Assembly (NCBI RefSeq): GCF_015277775.1
Contig: NZ_CP063849.1
Coordinates: forward strand, 1,302,001-1,366,000
DNA length: 64,000 bases
Reading direction: 5' to 3'
From: Paludibaculum fermentans
GTDB lineage: Bacteria; Acidobacteriota; Terriglobia; Bryobacterales; Bryobacteraceae
A program made the translations under genes and the position numbers. A model generated the notes under the pieces. It searched no databases. It saw nothing but the letters and a program-made list of their open reading frames with translations, and had not been told where the DNA came from. Numbering within the stretch: position 1 is the first letter of the stretch; each line of letters begins with the position of its first letter. Below are positions 29,243 through 38,998 of this stretch, piece after piece.

Positions 29243-29531
29243 TGCCCACTTTCCTCCCACGAATGCCGCTGATTGACCGAATTAGCGGCGCTTAATACGT
29301 TGCACTCCATGGACCAACGCAAAAGTCATTTAGAATCAGTGAGCCATCGCGTGGGGGTGGTGCCCCATTTTGAATCAATTTCCCAACATGATACATGGCA
29401 GAATTTCCCCTAAGTAGATTCCGTTTCCAGGGGTTAGGGGGAATCGCTGAGTGCCTGCTCGGTACAATTGGGTCGGTACGTATAGTACTATGCTAAATAG
29501 GCCGATAGGAATACAGGAGGTAGTCAGGGGC
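29243..29531. other. AT-richer regulatory intergenic region
   Basis: About 290 bp between the divergent PilZ gene and a possible short ORF. It is visibly lower in GC than the surroundings, with TATAGT and TATGCT hexamers near 29481-29492 that could be -10 elements, and a strong AGGAGG at 29515-29520. No structured RNA or sigma-54 promoter could be recognised with confidence. Confidence 0.4.
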
Positions 29532-29723
29532 ATGCCCAACCCGACCAAACGCGTTTGCGCAAACGAAACAAACCCATTCCCATCGGCACTCCGGCCCATT
29601 GAATCCCCGGCCCCCTGTTGCGTCGTCCCGCTTCCGCGGGTCCCCGTTCAACCCGTTGCTATGCGGTCACTTACCCTCGCTCGTCCTTTCAGCACTTCGT
29701 GCATTCAGGCGGAATCCCTATGA
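29532..29723 (+). CDS. Possible 63-residue upstream ORF coupled to the sigma-54 regulator
   Basis: ATG 29532 follows AGGAGG (29515-29520) at 11 bp and a nearer GGGG. The ORF ends TGA at 29721-29723, overlapping the regulator's ATG at 29720 as ATGA. The peptide (begins MPNPTKRVCANETNPFPS) is Pro/Arg rich and matches no family known to me. It could be a leader peptide providing translational coupling, because the regulator itself has only a weak ribosome-binding site. Confidence 0.35.
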   Translation: MPNPTKRVCANETNPFPSALRPIESPAPCCVVPLPRVPVQPVAMRSLTLARPFSTSCIQAESL

Positions 29724-31132
29724 GCTACTCAGCAGAGACACCTCTGGCCCAAACAGCCAGTTCTCAATGCGAACAGCGCGCTGGAGATCTGCCCCGCCTC
29801 CTAGTCGCGGATCGGGAACAACTCGCGCTCGAAACAACTCACGCCGCTGTCCGCAACCAACCCTGGGCCGTTTCCTGGGCTTGCGACGCGGCGGATACGA
29901 TAGCGGTCGTGAAGAAATTCCGGCCCCATCTGGTCCTTTTGGACCTGGCGATACCCGGATCTGACGGAATCCAGCTCATTCGCCGGATTCACGAGCTCAA
30001 TCCTGAAACTCAAATCATCATTCATACGGCGAACCATTCCACGGAATCGGCCGTCCATGCCATGCGCGCCGGAGCCGTCGACTACCTGAATAAACCGCTG
30101 GCTTCGAACGTCCTCAGCGACCGGCTCACCTATTGGCTGGCCCAACGCGAGATGCAGACCCGTGAGGTCCAAACAGAGCTGGATCTGCTGGATTCCTTTA
30201 CCTTTGGCGGCGTGGTGGGGCGCAGTCCCGCCATGCTCCATCTGCTCGCCCGGGTGCGCCGCGTAGCCCCGCACTTCACCACCGCCCTGGTGAGCGGCGA
30301 AACCGGCTCAGGTAAGGAACTGGTGGCCCGCGCACTGCACACCTGGAGCGGTGAATTGGGTTCGTTCGTCACCTGCAATTGCGCCTCGATTGTCGATACA
30401 CTCTTCGAAAGCGAGTTATTCGGCCATAAGCGCGGCTCATTTACGGGCGCCACCGACGACCGGCCCGGTCTTGTCCTGGCCGCCGCCAACGGCACCCTCT
30501 TTCTGGACGAGATCGGGGAGATGCCCCTGCTGCTGCAGGCCAAGCTGCTGCGCTTGCTGCAGAATCGCGAAGTCCGCCCCCTTGGCGACAACAATGCGGT
30601 CAAAGTGGAGCTGCGGATTGTGGCCGCCACCAATCGGGACCTGCGCAAGCAGGTGGCCGACGGCACCTTCCGCGAGGATCTGTTCTACCGGCTGTCCACC
30701 GTGCACTTCCCGGTTCCGCCGTTGCGCGAACGCCAGGAAGACCTGCCGCTGCTGATCCGCCATTTCCTGATGGATTGTGCCGCCCGGTACAGCAAACCAG
30801 GACTCAATCTGAGCCGCCGGGCCGAGATTGTCCTCAACCGCTATTTCTGGCCGGGCAATATTCGCGAGTTGGAAAACTCGTTGAATTACGCCTGCATGAT
30901 GGCCCAGAACTCGGTTGTCGACATCGGCGATCTGCCGGACTATCTGCTGACACCGGCCGAATCCGAACAGAAAACCACCCCCATGACCATGGCTGAAGTG
31001 GAGTATCAACACGCACTCCACGTACTACAGTTGTGCGATGGGAACCGGGTGCGGGCGGCGGAGCTTCTCGGCATCGGCCGCGCCACGCTTTACCGCATGC
31101 TGGCGCGCCACGAAACGCCCGTGCGCAGCTAA
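29720..31132 (+). CDS. NtrC-type sigma-54 response regulator
   Basis: 470 residues from ATG 29720. Receiver domain about 25-150 with phosphoacceptor D75 in LLDLAIPG and a conserved Lys in LNKPL. The AAA+ domain follows: Walker A GETGSGKE at 193-200, sigma-54 contact loop GSFTGA at 239-244 (Ser in place of the usual first Ala), NGTLFLDEIGEM and RELENSLNYA. A Fis-type helix-turn-helix ends the protein (GNRVRAAELLGIGRATLYRML). It activates sigma-54 promoters when phosphorylated. No histidine kinase is adjacent. Confidence 0.93.
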   Translation: MSYSAETPLAQTASSQCEQRAGDLPRLLVADREQLALETTHAAVRNQPWAVSWACDAADTIAVVKKFRPHLVLLDLAIPGSDGIQLIRRIHELNPETQIIIHTANHSTESAVHAMRAGAVDYLNKPLASNVLSDRLTYWLAQREMQTREVQTELDLLDSFTFGGVVGRSPAMLHLLARVRRVAPHFTTALVSGETGSGKELVARALHTWSGELGSFVTCNCASIVDTLFESELFGHKRGSFTGATDDRPGLVLAAANGTLFLDEIGEMPLLLQAKLLRLLQNREVRPLGDNNAVKVELRIVAATNRDLRKQVADGTFREDLFYRLSTVHFPVPPLRERQEDLPLLIRHFLMDCAARYSKPGLNLSRRAEIVLNRYFWPGNIRELENSLNYACMMAQNSVVDIGDLPDYLLTPAESEQKTTPMTMAEVEYQHALHVLQLCDGNRVRAAELLGIGRATLYRMLARHETPVRS

Positions 31133-31182
31133 CGTCTTTCTCACTTTGCCGCGCCGCCAGCCGGCGGCATAAGATGTACTGC

Positions 31183-33354
31183 ATGTCTGAACCGAAGCGG
31201 GATGAGGTCGAAGCCCAGCTCCGCCTCATCCTCGCAACGCCCGCGTTCGCGCGCTCTCCCCATCTGTGCCGGTTCTTACAGTTCACGGTGGAGCGCGCCC
31301 TGGACGGCCGGGCGGAGGAGATCAAGGAATACCTCATCGGTTCCGAGGTGTTGGGCCGCGGAGCCGGCTTTGATCCCAGAACCGACACGATTGTCCGGAC
31401 CCAGGCGCACCGCCTCCGGACCCTGCTCCAGGCGTACTACGCGGACAAACCCGATTCGCCGGTGGTGATCGGCTTCGCCAAGGGCGCCTACGTCCCCATC
31501 TTCCGCCGGCCCTCCGTGCCCGATGCTCCGCCGGCGGCAGGACGCATTCATACAGGTTGGCTGCTGGCCGCTGCCGCCGCTGTCGTGGTCGCTGGAATTG
31601 GCGGCTGGTGGGTGGGCGCCCGCAGTGCCGTTTCCGGCCTCGAGCCGGCTCCGGCCCGCTTCACCGTGGATCTCTCCCCGCAGGGCGCCCTGGATGTCGA
31701 CCGCGGATCGCTGGTCCTGCCGCCTTCCGGCCGCAGCGCCCTGTTTCCCCTCATTGAAACCAATGGCGTGCGGCGGCTTTGGATCCGCAGCCTGGCGTCC
31801 GGCGTCTCGCGGCCCCTGGTGGGCAGCGATGGAGGCTATCTGCCCTTCTGGTCGCCCGACGAGTCGCAGATCGGCTTCTTCCAGAACGGGCGATTGAAGG
31901 TCTACCGCCTCAGTGACGGCCAGATGCGCGACCTGGCCGAGGCGCCGCTGGGCCGGGGCGGGGCCTGGAGCCCGCAGGGCACCATCCTGTATGCTCCACG
32001 ATCCAGTGGGTTTATCTACCAGATCCCGGAGCAGGGCGGACAGCCCGCGCCGGCTACGTTTCTGGCCCCCGGAACCGATGAGAACGACCATCGCTGGCCG
32101 GAGTTTCTGCCCGATGGCCGGCGATTCCTCTACTCCGTGCGTGCCAGGAATAAAGACCACAATTGCGTCAGGATGGGCAGCCTCGATTCGCATGAGACGA
32201 CCCGCATCTTTGACCACAACTCGCAGACCCGGCTCGCCCACACGCGGACGGGCGACTTCCTGGTCTTTGCGCGCGATGGTTCGGCCTGGGCGCAGCCCTT
32301 CGATGTAAAGGCGGGCCGTGTGACCGGGCAGCAGATCCTGCTGCTGGAAGGCGTACGCTACTCGAACGTCTCCGGCGCCACCTTCTCGATCGCGGGCGAG
32401 CACTATCTCGTCTACCACGACACGGAATACTCCCGGACCGCCGTGTCCCTGCTGGATCGCACCGGCCACGTTCTCAAGGAACTCACCCAGCCGGCGCTGC
32501 TGATGGGCGTCAGCGCGAACGCGGCCGGGAGGATGCTGGCCCTGGAATTCGGCGGGCAGTCGCGCGAACCCGGCGACGTCTATGTGGGTGAAACGGCCAA
32601 CTTTGCGCCCGTTCGCTTGACCTTTGGCGGCGCCGGCTACGCCGCATGGGAGGCCGACGGCCACGCGCTCATCTACCTCGCCATGCGCGACGGTCTTTCG
32701 ATCCTCGCCCGCAAAAGCACCCAGGCCGGGGCGGAAGAGACGGTGCTGTGGAAACCGGCCCACCCCATCTTCCCCACCAGCGTTTCGGCTGACGGCCGCT
32801 GGCTGGCGTTCCACGAAGACCGCCCCGACACCTTGATGGATCTGTCCCTGCTACCACTGGACCCGCTCACCCATACCGTCAGGGGGGAGCCGGTTTCGAT
32901 CCGCAAAACGCGGTTCAACGAGACACATGGCTTCCTCGCTAACAGCGGGCGGTATCTTGCGTTTGTTTCCGACGAGTCCGGGCAATCGGAAGTGTATGTG
33001 ACCGAACTCGGTTCGGATGGGCATCCTGGATTCACACGTAAGGTATCCCTTGACGGCGGTGTCCACCCGCGCTGGCGGCAGGATGACGGCGAGCTCTATT
33101 ACCTGTCCCCCACCCGGAAGTTGATGGCGGTGCGGATTGAGCACCTCTCCAGCGGCACCCAGTTCGCCAAGCCGGTCAAGCTGTTCGATACGCTGGCGTT
33201 TGGGGCGGGCGACTCGAAAAGTCCCTACGCCGTGTCCGGTGATGGCCGCTCGTTCATCATTAACACCCTGCGGGTGGATCCACAGGGGTTAACAGTACAC
33301 GCGGTAGCAGATTGGGTTGGCCTGTTGAAAACACGGCACTTGACAGTCAATTAA
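31183..33354 (+). CDS. Winged-helix / TM / PD40 beta-propeller protein
   Basis: 723 residues from ATG 31183 (ATG 31174 is possible). Residues 1-110 form an acidobacterial-type winged-helix-like domain (PHLCRFLQFTVERALDGRAEEIKEY, FDPRTDTIVRTQAHRLRTLL). A single membrane helix spans about 125-146. The remaining 570 residues are TolB/PD40-type propeller repeats (FWSPDESQIGF, WSPQGTILYA, SADGRWLAFHED). The layout suggests a one-component membrane regulator with an outside sensor propeller and a cytoplasmic DNA-binding head, comparable to CadC/ToxR in logic but not homologous in detail. It lies 76 bp upstream of the Oar receptor gene. Confidence 0.8.
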   Translation: MSEPKRDEVEAQLRLILATPAFARSPHLCRFLQFTVERALDGRAEEIKEYLIGSEVLGRGAGFDPRTDTIVRTQAHRLRTLLQAYYADKPDSPVVIGFAKGAYVPIFRRPSVPDAPPAAGRIHTGWLLAAAAAVVVAGIGGWWVGARSAVSGLEPAPARFTVDLSPQGALDVDRGSLVLPPSGRSALFPLIETNGVRRLWIRSLASGVSRPLVGSDGGYLPFWSPDESQIGFFQNGRLKVYRLSDGQMRDLAEAPLGRGGAWSPQGTILYAPRSSGFIYQIPEQGGQPAPATFLAPGTDENDHRWPEFLPDGRRFLYSVRARNKDHNCVRMGSLDSHETTRIFDHNSQTRLAHTRTGDFLVFARDGSAWAQPFDVKAGRVTGQQILLLEGVRYSNVSGATFSIAGEHYLVYHDTEYSRTAVSLLDRTGHVLKELTQPALLMGVSANAAGRMLALEFGGQSREPGDVYVGETANFAPVRLTFGGAGYAAWEADGHALIYLAMRDGLSILARKSTQAGAEETVLWKPAHPIFPTSVSADGRWLAFHEDRPDTLMDLSLLPLDPLTHTVRGEPVSIRKTRFNETHGFLANSGRYLAFVSDESGQSEVYVTELGSDGHPGFTRKVSLDGGVHPRWRQDDGELYYLSPTRKLMAVRIEHLSSGTQFAKPVKLFDTLAFGAGDSKSPYAVSGDGRSFIINTLRVDPQGLTVHAVADWVGLLKTRHLTVN

Positions 33355-33430
33355 CTGATAATCGACTGCCTTCGGCCCCCTTTCGCCGGGTACAACGGAA
33401 GGCGTTGGACCCGTTTGAAAGGAATTCTGA

Positions 33431-36400
33431 ATGCCACGTTTGCGACGCATCCCCAGTTGGCTCTGCCTGGCCCTCGGCGCCCTGGTCTCCGCCCCCTCCG
33501 CTCTGCCCCAATCCAGCATGGCGACCGTCATCGGCAGTGTCGCCGACACCTCGGCCGCCATCCTGCCCGGCGCCCGGGTGACTTTGTCCAGCCTGGATGG
33601 AGGGCAAACCTCTACGGCTGTAGTGAATGAAAGCGGACTCTTCACCCTGCTGAACCTGAACCCCGGCCGCTACCGTCTAACCGCCGAGGCAAAGGGGTTC
33701 AAGACGCACACCCGCCCCGAGGTCGTGCTGGAGACGGGCGCCAAGCTGAGGATGGATCTCGTCCTCCAGGTGGGTGACGCCGCCGAGTCGATTACCGTCT
33801 CGGAATCGACTCCGCTGTTGCAGACCGCCACCTCCTCTTTGAATGCAGTGGTGGAGAACAAAACGGTGGTCAACATGCCGCTGGCCAGCCGGCGGATGGG
33901 CTCGCTGGTGCGCCTGCTGCCCGGCGTCACCTTTGGAAGCGAGGATACGCAGGAAGGCGCGGTGAACTTCACCATCGCCGGAGGACGCAGCCGCCAGCAG
34001 ATGTGGACCCTCGACGGCGGCGTGATCCAGGGCAATGCGATGCTGACCGGGATTCTCGAGTTCAATCCGCCGGTGGAGGCGCTGCAGGAGTTCCGGGTGG
34101 AAGCCCTGGGCTACCCGGCCGAGTATGGCCGCAGCATGGGTGGCTTCATCGCCATGACGACCAAGTCCGGCACGAATAATTACCATGGCGTCGCCTATCA
34201 CTACCTGCGCAACGACGCCTTCGATGCGCGCAACTTCTTCTCGCCGTATGTCGCTCCGCGCAAGTACAACGTGTTCGGCGGCACGTTGGGCGGACCCATC
34301 CGCAAGGACAAAACGCACTTTTTCGCATCGTATGAAGGCACGCGGCGCCGCGACGGCGTGACGCGCATCTACAATGTGCCGACGGCGGCGGAACTGCAGG
34401 GCGACTTCTCAGCCCGCAGCGGCACGCTGCTGGACCCGCTGACGAAGACGCCCTTTCCCGGCAAGATTGTGCCGGTGAGCCGCATGGATCCGGTGGGTAG
34501 CGCGCTGTCCAAACTGTACCCGGCGGCCAATGTGGCGGGACGCGGCTCCGGCGACAACAACTTCCTGGCGAATGTGGTGAATACGAACTCCGCCCACAGC
34601 CTGGTGACGCGCATCGACCACCAGTTGACCGCCAAGGACCGGCTCTCCGGCCGGTATGTCCAGTACATCAGTTCGACTGCCGGCGGTTCCGCCACACCGG
34701 TCTTCTCGGCCGATCCGAATGCGATCACCAATACGCTGAATATCGCGAACATCAGCCCGGCGTGGTTCCACGAGTACACGCCTTCCATGTTCCAGGAGAC
34801 ACGCTTCGTGGCTTCGCTGCGCGGAGCGGATGTGCCCAAGTATCAGCCGGATGCGATTACCGGGCAGGTTGGCTTGAAGGGCGTTCCGGCCACCGGCATG
34901 CCGCAGGTGAACGTCACGGGTTACAGCAGCCTGGGCACCGGCAACCAGTTCCGAGCCCTGCGGCCGCAGTATACGTTCCAGGCGTCGAACTCCATCTCGT
35001 GGTTCCACGGCACGCATACTGTGAAGTTCGGCGGGGAGTATCGTTATACACGCAATGTCGAGGACTGGGGGACGGCCCGCTTCGGCATCTTCGGCTTCAA
35101 CGACATCGCCACGGGCGCGGGCTTCGGAATGGCATCGCTGCTGCTGGGCTGGACCAACTCCACCAGCATTGAGAACGGAGCCACCGACACCCGTACCGAC
35201 TACTACGGATTCTTTGTGCAGGACGACTGGAAGATCTCGAAGCGCCTGACGCTCAACTATGGCCTGCGCTACGACCTGGACACGCCGCGCTGGGAACGCC
35301 AGAACCGGCAGTCGGGTTTCGATCCCTACGGCTTGAATCCGGTTTCCAACACGCTGGGCACCATCACCTATTCTGGCGTCAACGGGTTGTCCAAGTACGC
35401 CCATCCCTTTGATCGCAACAACTTCGGGCCGCGGTTCGGCCTGGCTTACCGGGCTCCGCGGGAGATAGTGGTACGCATGGGCTACGGCCTGATGTACGGG
35501 GGCATCTACGATGCGTCGCTGGGCCGGGCCCTGAACGTGGGCTTCGGCGATGTGCGCTCTTACTCCTCTTCCGACAATGGCTTCACGCCGGTCTTCCAAC
35601 TGAAGGATGGCGTCCCGGCGCCGGTACAGGAGCCGCTGACGCCGGGCTACGGGGCCGTGCCGGTGGGCCAGCGGGTCCGGGTGAGTCCTGATTTCCTGGC
35701 ACAGGATCACCGCAATCCCTATTCGCACCAGGTGACATTCACGCTGCAGAAGCAGATCTTCGGCAACTTCCTGGTGGAAGGCGGGTATGGAGCGAATCTG
35801 GCGCATCGCATTGCTGCGCCGGGCGTGAATATCAACGAAGTGCGGCCGGAACTGCGCGGTGTCCGGCAGGACCAGACCCTGCGGCCGTTCCCGCAGTACA
35901 ACGGGGTGACGCTGCGATCGGCCAACTGGGGCAACTCCAGCTATCACGCGCTGAACCTGAAGGCGGAGAAGCGCTTCTCGGCCGGATTGAACCTGCTGGC
36001 CACGTACACTTTCTCAAAGTTCCTGGACGACGTGAAGGCGAACTCGGAAGCCGGCGGCACCCCGACCAACGGAATCCAGACCGTCTATGAAAGAGCGTTG
36101 GACAAAGCGATCTCGGGCAACGACGCCCGCAACCGGTTCACGACCAGCCTGGTGTACGAACTGCCGGTGGGTAAGGGGCGCAAGCTTGACCTGAGCAACC
36201 GGATTGCCGATGCGGTGGCGGGCGGTTGGACGCTGGGGACCATCACGGAACTGCGGTCCGGCCTGCCCTACGGCGTGGTGGAGAACACGAACCGGTTGAA
36301 CGCATTCTCCTCCGTACAACGGCCGAACCTGGTGTCGAACCCGGTGCTGGATCCCGGCCGGTCCAGGGCGGATCTGGTGTCCCGCTGGTTCGATACGAAC

Positions 36401-36673
36401 GCCTTCGTCTTTCCCGGTGACGGCAAGCTGGGCAATGCACCGCGCAACGTAGCGGCGGGGCCGGGCTTCGCCAATGTGGAACTCTCCATGCTGAAAGACT
36501 TCCATTTCACCGAGCAGCGCTTCCTGCAGCTGCGCGGCGAGTTCTTCAACGTCTTGAACCGGCCGAACTTCGCCTTGCCCAACGGCAATCGGGGCGCGGC
36601 GGCCTTCGGCCGAATCAGCGGCACCGTCAACGACGGCCGCTTCATCCAGATCGCGCTGCGGCTGGTGTTTTAA
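33431..36673 (+). CDS. Oar-like TonB-dependent outer-membrane receptor
   Basis: 1080 residues. Signal peptide (to about residue 27), then a carboxypeptidase-regulatory-like domain (ATVIGSVADTSAAILPGARV...NPGRYRLTAEAKGF), a plug-like region with FTIAGGRSRQQMWTLDGGV and a large beta-barrel ending in RLVF with a terminal Phe. This architecture is abundant in Acidobacteria and usually handles large glycans or peptides. ATG 33431 has AAAGGA 8 bp upstream. The stop lies 11 bp before the sialidase-like gene, implying joint capture and processing of a substrate. Confidence 0.93.
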   Translation: MPRLRRIPSWLCLALGALVSAPSALPQSSMATVIGSVADTSAAILPGARVTLSSLDGGQTSTAVVNESGLFTLLNLNPGRYRLTAEAKGFKTHTRPEVVLETGAKLRMDLVLQVGDAAESITVSESTPLLQTATSSLNAVVENKTVVNMPLASRRMGSLVRLLPGVTFGSEDTQEGAVNFTIAGGRSRQQMWTLDGGVIQGNAMLTGILEFNPPVEALQEFRVEALGYPAEYGRSMGGFIAMTTKSGTNNYHGVAYHYLRNDAFDARNFFSPYVAPRKYNVFGGTLGGPIRKDKTHFFASYEGTRRRDGVTRIYNVPTAAELQGDFSARSGTLLDPLTKTPFPGKIVPVSRMDPVGSALSKLYPAANVAGRGSGDNNFLANVVNTNSAHSLVTRIDHQLTAKDRLSGRYVQYISSTAGGSATPVFSADPNAITNTLNIANISPAWFHEYTPSMFQETRFVASLRGADVPKYQPDAITGQVGLKGVPATGMPQVNVTGYSSLGTGNQFRALRPQYTFQASNSISWFHGTHTVKFGGEYRYTRNVEDWGTARFGIFGFNDIATGAGFGMASLLLGWTNSTSIENGATDTRTDYYGFFVQDDWKISKRLTLNYGLRYDLDTPRWERQNRQSGFDPYGLNPVSNTLGTITYSGVNGLSKYAHPFDRNNFGPRFGLAYRAPREIVVRMGYGLMYGGIYDASLGRALNVGFGDVRSYSSSDNGFTPVFQLKDGVPAPVQEPLTPGYGAVPVGQRVRVSPDFLAQDHRNPYSHQVTFTLQKQIFGNFLVEGGYGANLAHRIAAPGVNINEVRPELRGVRQDQTLRPFPQYNGVTLRSANWGNSSYHALNLKAEKRFSAGLNLLATYTFSKFLDDVKANSEAGGTPTNGIQTVYERALDKAISGNDARNRFTTSLVYELPVGKGRKLDLSNRIADAVAGGWTLGTITELRSGLPYGVVENTNRLNAFSSVQRPNLVSNPVLDPGRSRADLVSRWFDTNAFVFPGDGKLGNAPRNVAAGPGFANVELSMLKDFHFTEQRFLQLRGEFFNVLNRPNFALPNGNRGAAAFGRISGTVNDGRFIQIALRLVF

Positions 36674-36684
36674 GAAAGGCGAGA

Positions 36685-37932
36685 ATGTACAGAACACTGA
36701 GCTGTATTGCGAGCAGTGTGCTTTGTTGCGCGGCCCTGCTGGCGGATCCGCCGGCGGCGCCGCGCACAGCGGAAGGCTTCCCTGACCTGGCTTTGGTCCC
36801 TCCGCCGCTGAATACGCGGCCCGGCCCGGAGTATGGCAATGACATGCGCAAGTTCCAGGGCATCCCGACCATCGAACGGGCGTCGAACGGGCGGCTGTGG
36901 GCGGCGTGGTACGGCGGGGGCTCCGGGGAAGATCCCTTCAACTACCTGGTGCTGGTGACCAGCGGCGACGATGGGGCTACGTGGTCGAAGCCGGTGTTGG
37001 TGGTGGATCCGCCCGGGTTCGTTCACACCTGGGAGCCCAGCTTGTGGCACGATCCTTCGGGCCGGTTGTGGTTCTTCTGGTCGCAGAGTTTCGGCCGCTG
37101 GGATGGCCGCGGCGGAGTGTGGGCGATCACCGCGGACGATTCACGCTCGGCCACGACGGGTTGGTCGCAGCCGCGCCGGATCGCCGACGGCGACATGCTG
37201 AACAAACCCACCGCGTTGTCGACGGGCGAATGGCTGCTGCCGGTGGCGTTCTGGCCCATGCCCGCGGATCACGCCACGGTCAACGCGAAATACAACCTGG
37301 GCTGGACGCCCACGTTGATGAGGTACATGACGCACGACTTCGGCGCGGATCGCGGAGCCTCGGTCGTCATCGTTTCGCGAGACAAGGGCAGGAGTTTTGA
37401 ACGCCTGGGGCACGCAGTGGTGCCCGACGTCGGCCATAACGAACCGATGATCGTGGAGCGCAATGACAAGTCCCTGTGGATGCTGATCCGGACGACCTAC
37501 GGCATCGGCGAGAGCATTTCGACGGACCGGGGGCGAACCTGGTCAGAGGGCAGGGCATCGGGGATTCCGCATGTGGTGGCCCGTTTCCACATCCGGCGGC
37601 TGGCTTCCGGAGCGTTGCTGCTGGTGAGGCACAATCCGCAGGAGTTTGGGAAGGTGATCGGCAAAGGCCGGTCGCATTTGTCAGCGTTCTTGTCCCAGGA
37701 TGACGGCAAGACCTGGAGCGGAGGGCTGCTGCTGGATGAGCGGGAGAATGTGTCGTATCCGGATTCGACGGAAGGGCCCGGAGGGCGGCTGTATATCATC
37801 TACGATCGCGAACGGACCGGCGCTCGGGAGATTCTGATGGCCCAGGTGACGGAGAAGGAAGTTGCGGCCGGCAAACTGGCGGAAGGTTCCGGAAGCCGGT
37901 TGACGGTGTTGATCAACAAGGCTGTGGATTGA
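36685..37932 (+). CDS. Exported sialidase-like (BNR/Asp-box) protein
   Basis: 415 residues with a signal peptide (to about residue 21). Three Asp-box repeats are visible (SGDDGATW, STDRGRTW, SQDDGKTW), as in six-bladed sialidase propellers. Candidate active-site residues include Arg in the GIPTIERA region and Glu in HNEPMIV. Many acidobacterial and planctomycete homologues are annotated exo-alpha-sialidase without tested activity, so the substrate is open. AAAGGCGAG precedes ATG 36685. A G/C-rich hairpin (GGGGGC...GCCCC) without T-run follows at about 37939-37961. Confidence 0.85.
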   Translation: MYRTLSCIASSVLCCAALLADPPAAPRTAEGFPDLALVPPPLNTRPGPEYGNDMRKFQGIPTIERASNGRLWAAWYGGGSGEDPFNYLVLVTSGDDGATWSKPVLVVDPPGFVHTWEPSLWHDPSGRLWFFWSQSFGRWDGRGGVWAITADDSRSATTGWSQPRRIADGDMLNKPTALSTGEWLLPVAFWPMPADHATVNAKYNLGWTPTLMRYMTHDFGADRGASVVIVSRDKGRSFERLGHAVVPDVGHNEPMIVERNDKSLWMLIRTTYGIGESISTDRGRTWSEGRASGIPHVVARFHIRRLASGALLLVRHNPQEFGKVIGKGRSHLSAFLSQDDGKTWSGGLLLDERENVSYPDSTEGPGGRLYIIYDRERTGAREILMAQVTEKEVAAGKLAEGSGSRLTVLINKAVD

Positions 37933-38087
37933 AGGGATGCCGGGGGCCCGCGCCCCTGGCGAATCCTCCCCTGTCGTGAGTGCGGGCCTGTACAAACCGG
38001 TCATGCCGGGTAAACAGGAATTCAGATCGATGACTCCGTAATTCACTTCAAACAGGCATAGAATGGTCGCCGAGGCCGAGACCACCT

Positions 38088-38972
38088 ATGCTCCTGCTTG
38101 CGCCGCGCACGCTTTGCGCGATCCTGTTGACTGCCGCGGCGACGGCGTTCGCCGCGGATCCCACCTTTCTGAAGCGCTCCATCGCAGCCGCCTCGCCTCA
38201 AGCGGACGAACTCACCGCTGGCGCTACTGGGGCCGTCTATCGCCCGCTGTTCGGCGCCGGCGATCCGCAGGCCAGGCACCTGAAGAGCATTGCCCGTTAT
38301 GGCGAGCTGACCATCGAGGCTGCAGGGAAATCCGCGCTCGTCTCCTATCCGGCCGAAGAGCAGGTGTACTTCATCCTCTCCGGAACCGGGGCTGTGCTCT
38401 GCGACGGTGTGACGCAAGGCGTCAAACCCAACGACTTCCTCTACCTGCCGCCCGGCAGCAAACACGGCGTCGTCAATACCTCTTCCGCGCCGCTTCACGT
38501 GCTGGTCATGGGCTTCCGGCTGCCCGGCGGAAACATCGTCCCGCCGGCCCGCCGGTTGATGATCGCGAATACCGCCGACGTGCCCCTGCAGCAACTGGCC
38601 AGCCACGGACCCACCACGCAGTTCAAGCTCCTCATGGGCACCACCGAGAGCAAGCGCGACAAGCTGCCGGCGGCCAGTCAGATGGTGAGCCTCTTCGTGA
38701 TGGACTTCGCGCCTGGCGGCACCAACATCCCGCACCACCATGAGACGGAAGAGGAGATCTACTTCATCCTGCAGGGCAGCGGCGAGCTGGTGGCGGGCGG
38801 CGGCATCGATGGCAACGAAGGACGTCATCCAACGCGTCAGGGCGATGCCTGGTTCCTGCGGCTCAACACGACCGTCGGCTTCTACAGTGGCGCCCAGCCC
38901 GGCGGAGCACATGACCTGGTGCTCGCCGTCCGCTCCAGTTTCCCTTTCCCGCCCACCCGGCGCCCGCAGTAA
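38088..38972 (+). CDS. Exported bicupin protein
   Basis: 294 residues with a signal peptide (TAAATAFA). Two cupin domains: about 70-150 (EEQVYFILSGTGAVLCDG...PPGSKHGVVN) and about 200-285 (NIPHHHETEEEIYFILQGSGELV). The second has the full metal-ligand set HHHxxxxE; the first lacks the HxH, so probably only one domain binds metal. Related proteins are oxalate decarboxylase-like or sugar-binding; the reaction is unknown. It precedes a Tat-exported enolase-superfamily enzyme by 26 bp and probably acts with it. Confidence 0.85.
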   Translation: MLLLAPRTLCAILLTAAATAFAADPTFLKRSIAAASPQADELTAGATGAVYRPLFGAGDPQARHLKSIARYGELTIEAAGKSALVSYPAEEQVYFILSGTGAVLCDGVTQGVKPNDFLYLPPGSKHGVVNTSSAPLHVLVMGFRLPGGNIVPPARRLMIANTADVPLQQLASHGPTTQFKLLMGTTESKRDKLPAASQMVSLFVMDFAPGGTNIPHHHETEEEIYFILQGSGELVAGGGIDGNEGRHPTRQGDAWFLRLNTTVGFYSGAQPGGAHDLVLAVRSSFPFPPTRRPQ

Positions 38973-38998
38973 CGATTTAGAAAGGACTCATCCCCATC

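Noticed and set aside
29385-29460. Sigma-54 promoter before the NtrC-type regulator
   Set aside because: TGGCA occurs but no GC at the required -12 spacing.
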